This document shows positions 12,601 to 21,206 of a DNA stretch of 64,000 nt, piece by piece. Under the pieces are notes generated by a model. It saw only the letters and a program-made list of their open reading frames with translations. It was not told the origin of the DNA and ran no database searches. Within the stretch, counting starts at the first letter, position 1; the number at the start of each line of letters is the position of its first letter. The translations under genes were made by a program, and so were the position numbers. The DNA is from Rhodosorus marinus (lineage: Eukaryota; Rhodophyta; Stylonematophyceae; Stylonematales; Stylonemataceae): assembly GCA_029953675.1 (NCBI GenBank), contig JAMWBK010000006.1, positions 806,001 through 870,000 of the forward strand, in the 5' to 3' direction.

Positions 12601-13073
12601 ATGCTGAGGGCATGGTCGACAAGCTCTGTCCGCGATTCAGGGCAAGTGATGAGGTGCAGGAGTGGCGAGATCTCTCATTCGTGCTGAGTCTCCTACCGTA
12701 TCAGGACAGAGCCCTTCGGGGACTGATGGACAACTTCAAGACCTACGCGGATAAGCTGGACGACGCAGAGGTCAGGGAGAATTTTGAGGCAATTGCAGCG
12801 AAGGTCCGACATTTGCCGAAAATTGACAAGGCTCTGGCCGCTGAATTCGAGGCTTCTATTAAGAGGATTGCTAACCGCAAGGAGGATGAGGACGTGAAGG
12901 ACGTCATTCAAGACCTTGACATGTACGGAGCGACACCAAAGGCAAAGTCACGTTCACAATCAGTGTCGAAGTCTACCCTTGCCAGTACAGTTAAAACCTC
13001 GCGACGAAAGAAAGGGCGGCGCAAGGTGATGCCTCTGACTCCAACTGCCTTGAATCTAAGCGGCGAAAATTAA
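9660..13073 (+). CDS. Condensin complex subunit 1 (CAP-D2/Ycs4/Cnd1)
   Basis: HEAT-repeat subunit of condensin I, which compacts mitotic chromosomes with SMC2/SMC4, CAP-H and CAP-G. A single uninterrupted frame of 1137 residues, while its neighbours are split. It is shorter than the roughly 1250-1400 residues usual for the family. The N-terminus (FVIPLHFEELEK) matches the Cnd1 N-terminal pattern. HEAT units such as VNAFTRSRTIQAWMRLAEAH and AAVRKSALQLWQVIMEHNPF follow near residues 335-400. The conserved Cnd1 C-terminal domain lies at about 842-957 and includes VVRGNSIVALGDLSFRHPN, VRRYTLSTLTHLILNDMVKV and NLIYNILPDTLSCLS. The wording of this block fits CAP-D2 rather than CAP-D3. A Lys/Arg-rich tail (SRRKKGRRKV) may be a nuclear signal. 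The long antisense frame at 9650-10465 is a shadow. Confidence 0.93.
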   Translation: MNEFVIPLHFEELEKQDILDLARVRYRSPKENLRTVKGVSWWTEEGEHAVSELYWLVKTFRDLSNNEKQELVERMREAVEKAVKLRKLSALKSTGFFVAFLINVAEDLESEPVAAKGKGKQNQEWSWTAQGLETALRCLTQITEQKNDIAENKYTENFTSMSWRAALTAMERSSAVKNSALMDLVFRIISVGISRWAQSMPISAALVHLVHRQEHVAPSVATLLIKFNRKPDFKDFVDSTIAELCSSARLSDLNRDTSAGKYLGIVFSTIATGDAALLARYSKELVIPLLDHEPYTLRSGVVDALATSTLDQQVMGEYEDLRAEIYDVLVARVCDVNAFTRSRTIQAWMRLAEAHVVTHYELAELAQLVTDRLHDKAAAVRKSALQLWQVIMEHNPFSPTLSRQMVETAKESAKGETSEDSKKQAGLNSYVIVVENAELAVQRASNLLKSDSVTDVVEAINMLSCSRKFQVHGADSAVRSILTLILARDKAVSDAACRCIEENLCQDQSPEASTKELSTSLLKSLVLLVRSATVGERVCIESCIKRLYASDGHAGSLIKSTTFSKILWDVISGRAGGALSEIRKVACITLGAVTSASGTEDGPSSVVSSKRIAILTSVAVQHEDPALAREACSLICRIVPRTSPGAEEAACEIVDKVLISSADDGSVPNDFWLPLAEQALNATYAISAQPEKLAADMIHRIGSRTLQKPTEWAVTRFVFIIGHTAVRQLVFNEERARELSRSPTIETESRTNGDNKGDEEIEDVVGVSLGAEADAAVERGEQELVGEGSILGRFAPLVAKVATDRNASDVQRAAAASSLAKLMAVHSFMCEHYVRLMFSLLDPSNAPPVVRGNSIVALGDLSFRHPNILEPWSAKMYSSLRDEDPMVRRYTLSTLTHLILNDMVKVRGQVVELVLCLKDNDERLQALSKLFFHELSRKGGNLIYNILPDTLSCLSQRKDVDRGTYREVMKFLVSFLDKSRHAEGMVDKLCPRFRASDEVQEWRDLSFVLSLLPYQDRALRGLMDNFKTYADKLDDAEVRENFEAIAAKVRHLPKIDKALAAEFEASIKRIANRKEDEDVKDVIQDLDMYGATPKAKSRSQSVSKSTLASTVKTSRRKKGRRKVMPLTPTALNLSGEN

Positions 13074-13444
13074 GTTGTGCATGGTGACCGGGAAACCGCA
13101 CCCCAGTTTTGATTTCATTTGCTTGTGGGCTATTGCGCCTCGATTTATATTTCAATCTAAAAACTCGGAACATATTCCGTGGAATATGTGAAGAAACCTC
13201 GCACGTTCATCTACATCCACCATTGACCACAGAGTTCAGGCGACCGCGTATGGGCCTCACGAGCAAACCCCAATTGGCTACTCGAAGGCCTTTGAGTCTG
13301 TATTCGGAGGGGAAGCTACTCATCAGCTTCGCAGGACGTCGGTGAGTCGAGCACGTCCATTGCAGGGGCACGACCACCCTTCCCATCGAGCAATTTTGGG
13401 GACGCTTTGTGAAATTTTGTTAAACACATCATATCAATCCTCGC
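13074..13444. other. Convergent 3' spacer between CAP-D2 and Tup1
   Basis: 371 bases separate two genes that end facing each other. Both 3' UTRs and terminators must fit here. There is no gene and no strong hairpin. Confidence 0.5.
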
Positions 13445-15979
13445 TCAATTCGTGTAGATCCATGTTCGCGCGTGCTTGTCCCCTGATCCTGTCGCAAGAG
13501 CATTGCCCTTTGGGGAGTGATCAATACTAATAACCGAGTTCTTGTGTCCCTGAAGCATCAGGCACATGCTCGGCTGCCTTGGGTCCCAAAATTGGACAGT
13601 TCGGTCTTTGCTGCCACTAATCAACCAACGACCTGTTCACGATGTAGGGAATAATGGACTCAAAAATTAGACCACACCTCAAGGCTGCTGGAAATCGATA
13701 CTCTGGGCGTGAAAAAAAATTCAATTACCGTTTGGACTAAACGCAACGGACAACACAAAGTCCTTGTGCCCAGTGAAGGAAAGGCGACATTGGTTAGACG
13801 GATTCGAAGCAGCCAGGTCCCAAAGTTTCAATGTTTTGTCCAAAGATCCTATTGGCGCAATCGTCAAGAAACTCGAGGTTAGGAACGAGATCTCAAATCG
13901 AATCAGGAAAGTGTTCTGTGAACAAGTCCACCCACCAGAGAGAAGCATTCTACAATCCGGGGAGAATGCGACTGAATATACAGAGTCCCTATGGCCCTCG
14001 AAGGATCTCACAAGTCGACCAGTCTCCACTTCCCAAACGCGTACAATCTTGTCAAGCGACCCAGCAGCGACGTGAAGACTTGTCGGGCTCACGGTGACCG
14101 AAGTTACTCCATCAGTTGGAGCCCTGTCTCCGCCACCTGGATACAGCAAACATAGAATATATCTTTCTACATTAGAAAAGACGAGTTTCAACGTAAAAGC
14201 TGTAGGTACACCCACCAAGAGTATGCAGCAATTGTCCCGTTTTCAGATCCCATAATTTCGCCGTTTTGTCCCCACTGCCGCTCGCGATGAATTTGTTATC
14301 ACTACTAGCATCTACAGAGTAAATATCCGTCTCATGGCCAGTGAGTTTGTGCTTCACTGTTCTCGTGCGCACATCCCACACCCTCACGAGGCGATCCTCG
14401 GAACCTTTTCAGTCGAAGGGCAAGGTCGATGTCTAAGTCAGAAGGTTGCTCATTGCTTGGATAGGTAGCGGTTATATGCCGGTCCTCATCTGCAAGTACT
14501 CACCAGTGATGAGCCATTTCCCATCTGGCGAAAAGCACACCGCCCGAATAAAACTGTCCTGTTGAGTGTCGTTGTACTGCTGGTCCGCGCCCTCATCCCT
14601 TGCGAAGGTGGCAATCTTGGCTCCAGTGGCAGCATCAAAAATTTGAGCGCACTTGTTTGATCCCTTCACAATGTATTTTTGAACTGGATTAGAACTCATC
14701 CTTGCGCTCTAAAGGCCATTTCTGACGCACTTACCGTTGCAAGGTACTGACCACTGTAACTGTATCGCACACAGCACACAACGGAGTCATGCACAAACGA
14801 ATTCTGGAGCTTAACGTTCATGTTAAGCAATGTCCCGTTGCTGTTCATTCCTTGGTAGACGACATAGTCGTTGTCTGGGAATTTGACGAGGTAAAAAAAA
14901 ATAGCATTCTGAGCTCTACTCTTGGAGCAATCATTCACTGTCAACAATAAGATGCCTACCTGAATTATTCGTCCGACCGACTCCCTGATCGCTAGTTACG
15001 TTACCCATCAGGTTTGTACCGCTAAATTTCTCGGGTCCTTGCACCTCGTTCGGCTCTTCCTTGCCTGCGGCAGCAGCCGCAGCTGTGGCCTATTGTACAA
15101 AGAGATCAATGGACCAATTGCATCAGTTCTCGTGTGAGGCGACCAGAGGAGAGTTCGAGCAATCAATAATTGTTATCCGGCCCACCGCTGCGCCCACAAT
15201 GTTGCCAATCGGATTTCCCAGTGTTGACGCTGTCGTCGACGTGGCCGGCTTCAAGTCCGTTGGCATTGCACCGCGATGCCTCTTCGTCGCGGGAGTATTA
15301 CCCGTTTGGGCGCTAGGGAACCCTGCTCCAAGTTGACCCCCGTATGTGCCTTGTGCAGCAGCTCTGCTGGCCAAACCCGGAAGGGCAGCAACTGGCTCAT
15401 CCCGTCCAGCTACTTGTCCTGCGCAAAGAAGATATAAAAAGGAATGAGAAGAGCTCCAAACGTAGCCTTCACCGATTAAAAATCACGCACCTGCTCCTGG
15501 GAGGGCGCCTTGACCACCCATCAACTGCTTTTTCAATCGTGAGATTTCCGACTCATACTGTTCCTTCATGAGCTGATGCTTTTGCTCCATCTGTAGTAGA
15601 GCGCTTTCCAGGGTGGTCATCTCGCTGATCTACAATGGGATAAGAAAAGGCCACTAACGTGAACAACTCTGACCCAAGACGGAAAACAACGTAATTTCAA
15701 AACCTAGATCTCTCAGGCCGCTACCCCAGAGATACCAACGGCCAAAACCAGTAGCCAGCAATACGCCCTACAAGTCAAAATCAAACGCACCTGTTCTTCC
15801 GCCTTCCTCTGAAATTCATCCCGAAGACCTCTGTAGGCTTTAATTTCTTGAGCAACGGCCTCAAACTCATCCCGAAGTTGGTCAATGAGCTCGACGACTC
15901 CAGGCTGCTGACGCGCCGCAGCACCAGTACCTTCCCCGCCCACGTACACTCCTTGCCCACCAGCGCTCGGAATATTCAT
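13445..15979 (-). CDS. TUP1: Tup1-type transcriptional corepressor, seven WD40 repeats
   Basis: General corepressor that is recruited by DNA-binding proteins and works through histones and Mediator; this is known for yeast Tup1 and Dictyostelium TupA. Ten exons: 15979-15791, 15629-15491, 15418-15186, 15089-14960, 14874-14735, 14663-14504, 14404-14216, 14136-13936, 13848-13729 and 13632-13445. All are phase-consistent and give 562 residues. The N-terminal tetramerisation coiled coil is visible (VVELIDQLRDEFEAVAQEIK, then EMTTLESALLQMEQKHQLMK). A Gly/Ala/Pro/Thr linker follows. The beta propeller starts with HDSVVCCVRYS, a Tup1 hallmark, and continues VCFSPDGKWLITG, RVWDVRTRTVKHKLTGHETD, SGSGDKTAKLWDL, AAGSLDKIVRVWEV, LLSGSLDKTLKLWDL, SGSKDRTVQFWDPR and ATGSGDKHARTW. 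Placement of the third intron donor (15185) is the least certain. Groucho/TLE proteins lack this N-terminal coiled coil, so Tup1 is the better name. Confidence 0.92.
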
Positions 15980-18900
15980 GACTATGACAAACTTGGACTA
16001 TAAATCTCAGCAAGCCCGATATAATCCTCCAAGCGGTAACACCTTAACAGCCTTTTCCCCGAACGCAAAACGCCTTTTCTCTTTGAACCGGATTGAAGCG
16101 GATCCCGATTGGAAAAAAGTGAAGAAAAATCGCCGCCGGCCCCGCCGCACTACTTCCAAGAAACAACCATCTACCAACTTAAGAATTCCTTTTCCGTTCT
16201 AACCAACACCCAATCCAACCCCTACAACCACAACAACCACAACCAAACAACACCTACACACACACACACACAAGGCTCTTCAACCAAGTAGCCGGAGGAT
16301 TAGACGTCTCAAAAAAAAAAAGATCTCAGGCTCCGTGCTTGGTCATCCCCCTTCACTCTAGTTGCACACACACCTCGCGAAACTCTAAAAGCCACGCCAC
16401 TTCACCCCACGCTCCCGAAATCAAAATCGCTTTCTCCGAACAAGTCGCTTGTACAAATCGCTTCCACAATCCTCTTCCGGCTGACCCTTCCCCCCTACCC
16501 AACCCCCCCCCCACCCTACCTCCCACTCCACTACCAAAAAAAAAAAAATCTACCGTGACCTGCCCTTCCGAATCAATTAGTCCTCTGATCCTCTTCAAAA
16601 GGATTGAGAGATATGATCATACAACCCTCTCCCTACTTTGCCATCCTTCCCCCTTCCTAATCGCTCTCCCTCCCCAGCATACACACATACACACACACAT
16701 GCACACACATACTCTTCCTCGCCCCGCGAAAACTCAAAATTCCCTATAGAGACCCAGCAAAGACACCAAAGTCAGACTCAATTCAGCTACCCCTACAAAA
16801 ACAACCAAAAACCTCTATTTCTACCGAATTCTTGAAAATCAAAAAATACAACAGCCCCCTATCCACCCAAAAGTAACTCTCTGGCAACGGGTGGGAAAGA
16901 TTGAGATGAGGAAACGGGTGGAAATAGGAAGGGGGGGAAAGGAGAGGAAAGGGTGGAGTGAAGAAAGAAAGACTAAAAAGGGAAAAAAAAGCGGTTCACC
17001 AAACGGGAAAAGAAGTCCAAAAAGAAAACCCAAAATGTTTTCCTTTTTTTAAGAAGAGAAGGGATAGTACAGATTTAGGGATTGGAGGGAGACACAAACT
17101 GGACAACTGGCAAGGGAAGTGGAGGGGTGGAGGGGGGGGGGGGTTGGGGGAGAGAGTCGGAATGGAAGATGAGGAGGGGTTAAAAAAGAAACCAGTGTTC
17201 TCGAACAACACTTATCTGGGTCACCAAAAAGAAGTAGAAGGAAGATATTCTAATCTAGTGCTTGCCGGTACAATCTCGCAAACATTTTTTTTCAAGAATT
17301 GTATTTATATTAAGGCCGGGTTGATAATGGATGGGAAGATACTCTTCCTTGATAAACCTGAAATCTCAGGAGTGGCAACGGAAAATGGTTGCGTGAGGGG
17401 GGGGGAGGAGGGGGAGAGGGTCGGCTGCGGTTTTCTGGTCGGAAGTTTCGGAACTGGACTTATTTTGCAGCAGTCGCTTGTATATCTTTTATGTATTTTT
17501 TTGTATTACCGAGGGAACGTCTTTTGGGGATTGAAACAATCGACGTTGGGGATACGCACCCCAATAGAAGTGTCGCCTTGGGATTCTGCGTGAGTTATTT
17601 TTTATTTATTTTGTTCTCGAGTAATATTTTCCGGAGTTTCATTACTTCTTCATGTATTTTGACTGAAATTTACCAGGTAAACGAGACCGTCTACACAGTG
17701 TCTGATCGTGTCTCTTAAAGCAGCCTTTCTCGTCTTCTCATGCGTTTCCTATTAATTATTGATTTCCCTTGTTTCTGATGGAATGACTTAGGTTGCTTCA
17801 ATCCCACTAATCTCCTCCCAAACCCCCCCCACGCCCCTCTCCTCCTCCACACCTCCCCTCACACGTCCGCAACAACTGTCCGATTTGGATAACCCTTCTG
17901 CTGACACTTATTGGCAGTTTTCTATCCACCCCTGTGATTATTGCATTGTCCCAGGCAAAAAAATAAACAAATTTAGTTTCGTCCGCTTCCCTGTTTCCCC
18001 CATGTATGGAAGGGGGTGAGCGATAAGATTTTTGCCAGCGGGTTAGGTTGGTCCATTCATGCGTCAGCCATCCCCACCCTAGGTGACGTGTGGCAGTTAC
18101 CTTAGACATTGCCTTCTCACTGATGCATAGTTTTTTTCTTTTATCTTTTCAGGTTTCCCAGCAGGTCCAAAGTATCAAGACGGAGGTGGATCTTTGGGAG
18201 TCTATTTTTTTTCCGCTTGAGTGCGTTCCCCCTTTTCCCCACCCCCCCCAGAATGGATCTCTGGAGAGTGTCAAGTGTTGGACGCAGGAAACACCACGAT
18301 GATCGTAAGTTTTTCTCAGTTTCCTTGGGGGGGGGCTTCATGGTTTTCACCCCAGCATGCTCGTTTCTCAGCGATATGTAGATGTTGCAAAGCTTCTATA
18401 GAAAAAAGAACTTATGGAAGCTCCTATTATTCTGATATTTTTCGTGTGGTGGTTGAGAAACTGAATCGAAGCGAATGCGTAAACGTGCTAAATTGATTGA
18501 ATGTATTTGTTGATTGAGACATCTATTTTTTGCATAAGGTGTGGGCGAGTAGTTCATGGTGCATGGGAGGTGTAAGTAAACGACCAATGAGCGCTTGGAA
18601 GGTTGTCCAATCCAAGTTTGGGGTTTTCGACGTATTTTAGAACTATCTCCCTCTTTTTTTCTCGGTGTTCGCATCTCGGAAAACAGTTTGCTGAAATGTT
18701 TTGGTGTATGTAGGGAACGGTAGATTCGTAGATGAAGGTTTTAGAATAGTCAAACCAGGTCAGAACAGGAATCCTAGGTCGCATGGTGGACTACACTGTT
18801 TTTATCGACTTCTAGTTAGTAATCAACCCAAAACCTGACTTGCAAACTGGGTTGCGAGATTTTGATCCAAAATACGCAAAGATTTTGCAAACAAAATTTA

Positions 18901-19010
18901 AGTAGCATGTGTCCTATGGTTTGACTACAACTACACTAGAGAGTTCTTACCCTTTGGCAGTGGCAGTGGTTGAGCTAGCATACGTACCTCGAGGGTACTG
19001 AATTCGCAGT
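15980..19010. other. Intergenic, simple-sequence rich
   Basis: Three kilobases upstream of Tup1. The first kilobase is pyrimidine/A-rich with CA runs (16256-16272, 16678-16710), and 16850-17450 is purine-rich with 12 consecutive G at 17132-17143. Open frames here are low-complexity (Ser/Pro/His or Gly/Glu) and have no family motif. At 17400-18900 there is ordinary AT-rich sequence. No gene could be supported. Confidence 0.5.
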
Positions 19011-19021
19011 CAGAACACAAC

Positions 19022-19480
19022 CCGCTGAGATTTATACATTCCCAATGGGAGCTCACCAAGCGGTAGGCCAGGAACATAAATAGACTGATTCCGTTCCTTT
19101 TTACAATCGAATACAAGAAGGGGAGGAGCGCCCTGAGTCGAAGTGCCATTCAGCATCTGACACTTGCGCAGAAGTCTCCAGCGCGGAAGATTGGGCAACG
19201 TTGTACCAGTCTGATCCAGACCTTCTCTTCTTCTTACAAATTCAATCGAGTACGGGTAACAGGTATTTTTCCCCAATCTTCGGCGCTGGAGACTTTTGCG
19301 CAAGTGTCAGATGCTGAATGGCACTTCGACTCGGGGCGTCCGCAATAATCTCCTTTCCCTTCTTGTATTCGACGATAAAAAGTAACGGTATCAGTCGATT
19401 TATGTACCTGGTCTGCCGCCTACCGCTGAGATTTCTACACTCCCAACGGTGAGCTCCCGTTGGAAATGTAGAAATCTCAG
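19022..19480. repeat. Imperfect long inverted repeat beside the retroelement
   Basis: The left arm (about 19022-19195) is repeated as reverse complement in the right arm (about 19271-19480), with a spacer of about 75 bases. A clear shared block is caagtgtcagatgctgaatg and the adjoining gcacttcgactc. The outer part of the right arm folds on itself again: ctgagatttctaca near 19421 pairs with tgtagaaatctcag near 19467. The right arm abuts the reverse transcriptase remnant. On the minus strand the left arm, and on the plus strand the right arm, read a similar peptide (CQMLNGTST, then QSIYVPGLP). The repeated unit was therefore once coding, most likely part of the same element. Confidence 0.65.
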
Positions 19481-20001
19481 CCGGTTGTGATCTGTTCTGA
19501 CTGTGACCTTAGTACCCGCGAGGTACGTTGTTGCATTATGCGGGTTCGGAGCTCGTCAAAAAGCCGTCTGTTCGTCCCGGCCCCAACTTGAATCTCAACA
19601 CCTTGTTTGTCAACGCCGTCATAGGTGCGGCAATAATGCTGAATCGTGGCATCCGATGTAATATGTAAGAAAATACGCCTGCCCAACAGGTCAAGAAATA
19701 TAGCGTTCAACAGACGTGCGAAGGTGGCTGGAGTGTTGGCTAGACCAAACGGCGTAGCCAACCACTCGTAAAGTTCAAACAGTGGTATGAACGCGGTTTT
19801 TACTATACCTGCTTCCTCCACTCGTAGCTGCCAGTATTCCCTGCGCAAATCGATGACTGAAATTAACTCTGCTTGCCCAACAGAATCTAAACGGTCGTCA
19901 ATTCCTGGGGGGGCTGTTCTAGCCGGGATCGTGATTGCGTTTAAGCGTCTGTAGTCGAGGCAAAGGCGCTTGTCCGCGTCTTTCTTGTCAACAAAAGTCA
20001 C
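19477..20001 (-). pseudogene. Reverse transcriptase remnant (Ty3/gypsy type), inactive
   Basis: The open stretch holds RT blocks in order: KKDADKRLCLDYRRLNAIT (fingers), VIDLRREYWQLRVEEAGIVK (containing the first catalytic Asp in the 'DLR' block), TAFIPLFELYEWLATPFGLA and NTPATFARLLN. After LLGRRIF the expected YxDD box is gone; HITSD stands in its place, and the following residues do not resemble RT. The first codon drawn is not a real start, because the polyprotein continued upstream. Classic gypsy wording (LDLRSGYHQI, MPFGLTNAPATFQ) is the basis for the call. Confidence 0.8.
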
Positions 20002-20279
20002 AGTACTTGCGTAGGGAGAAGAACTGGGCCTAATCAGCCCATTCTGGGTAACAGCTCCTGTACCTATCTTTTCAACTCCTGCTGGTCGCGCGAACTCATT
20101 CTATACGGTCTCTAGGCTGGTGAACTCGCGCTAGGCTTCCATGAGAGTTCGAAGTTGACCTCTCTCCGTGTGGTTGAGTCCTTGGCTTTTTCCCTCAAAA
20201 ACGTATGGGAACTTATTTTTCGCCCAATCGGAGAAGGCGTGGGACTGTAAGCTGTCGGGAACTGGTCCAATAACCTCTG

Positions 20280-20470
20280 GATGTTGATCTGGATTTTCTT
20301 CAGAATTTTTTGAATGTTTTTCAGGGTAATTTTCGTCTGGATTTTCTTCTGGATTTTCTCCTAATTTTCTCGTAATTTCCTCGGGGTTTTCTTCAGGATT
20401 TTCTTCACAGGTTAATTTTCTTCGGGATCTTCAGGGTCTTCAGGATTTTCAGGATTTTCTTCGGTTATCT
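20280..20470. repeat. Imperfect short repeat coding Glu/Asn/Pro linker
   Basis: Repeats of the type ggattttcttc(a/t/g)g occur many times between the protease and RT remnants. On the minus strand they read as NPE/DPE-rich acidic sequence (ENPENPEDPEDPEEN). Repeat units are 9-18 bases and imperfect. Confidence 0.6.
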
Positions 20471-21206
20471 TCACCAAAGATTGTCCGCTTCTGGTTGTCT
20501 CCGCGTTTGGTGGTGTTTTGTCTTGATTCACTTTCAAGGTAAGTATCTGGGTCTGTAAAGTCTGCGCCCCGTATTTGCTTAAGAAATCACTCCCCAGATA
20601 TTCCGGACGTGTGGTGTGGCCAACTACATAGGGTTGCCAATTGAATTGGTGTTCCCTTGTTGTAGTTTCACATTCTGCGCAGGATTTTCGATGGATGCCG
20701 CCGGGTACGGCTGTGTCCAAACTCCCATGGTAGGTGGGTCTTAGCGGATGGCGTCTGGAATCCCTCTCAGGACGGAATGGCTGCTGCCCGTATCGACCAA
20801 CAGGGAAAGTGCCTTTCCATTTACCGCTCCCCCCACTTTAATACCCCCCTTCCAAGGGATGTGGACGCCTGTTTCAGCAGCAGTAGCGGCGCCCCGTCAC
20901 TGCAGCTCGTCGTTTTAACTGTTGCGCCAGAGGACGGGCCGACTTTGAAACGGTCGGGTTCCTGTCGGGATATCCCAACACATGCGTTTCTTATGCCCCC
21001 GTTCCCACAGAAGTTGCATACTATGTTAGCATCGTCTCGGCGTACAGCTCGTTCTTCAACTGACGTCTCATCCAGGTGGGAGAAATCGTCGATCGGAGAA
21101 ATTCATTCGCTTCGTGGAGGGGTTGCAAAGCCCGAAGGGTTATTCTCGGGTGTCGAAAGAGTGAATCACGACCCAAGTTGACCCAGAGTCCGGGTTGATA
21201 CTCCAC
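20412..21206 (-). pseudogene. Gag/zinc knuckle and aspartic protease remnant
   Basis: The gag C-terminal piece at 21206-21021 leads into a zinc knuckle with C-x2-C-x4-H-x4-C spacing. CNFC is read in one frame (21018-21007) and GHKKRMC in another (20999-20979), so a one-base loss in the G run at about 20996-21001 breaks it. Downstream the frame KALSLLVDTGSSHSVL (around 20820-20765) contains the retropepsin DTGSS active site. Another open piece, 20720-20412, ends in a Glu/Asn/Pro-rich tail. The pieces cannot be read as one protein. Confidence 0.7.

Larger units (their letters stand above)
19022..21206 (-). mobile_element. Decayed Ty3/gypsy-like LTR retrotransposon
   Basis: Remnants lie in gag-to-pol order on the minus strand: a gag C-terminal segment (21206-21021), a CCHC zinc knuckle broken by a frameshift (21018-20979), an aspartic protease active site (20794-20780), an acidic linker (20470-20280) and the N-terminal half of reverse transcriptase (20001-19477). 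No RNase H, integrase or LTR pair was recognised, and an inverted repeat replaces the expected downstream part. The protease-before-RT order with these motifs fits Ty3/gypsy, although integrase order cannot be tested. Several frame breaks and the missing catalytic motif say it is dead. Confidence 0.8.

Noticed and set aside
16339-17593. Frames of up to 211 codons in the Tup1 upstream region
   Set aside because: They are composed of Ser/Pro/His or Gly/Glu/Lys low complexity from CA and G/A runs. No motif or splice structure.
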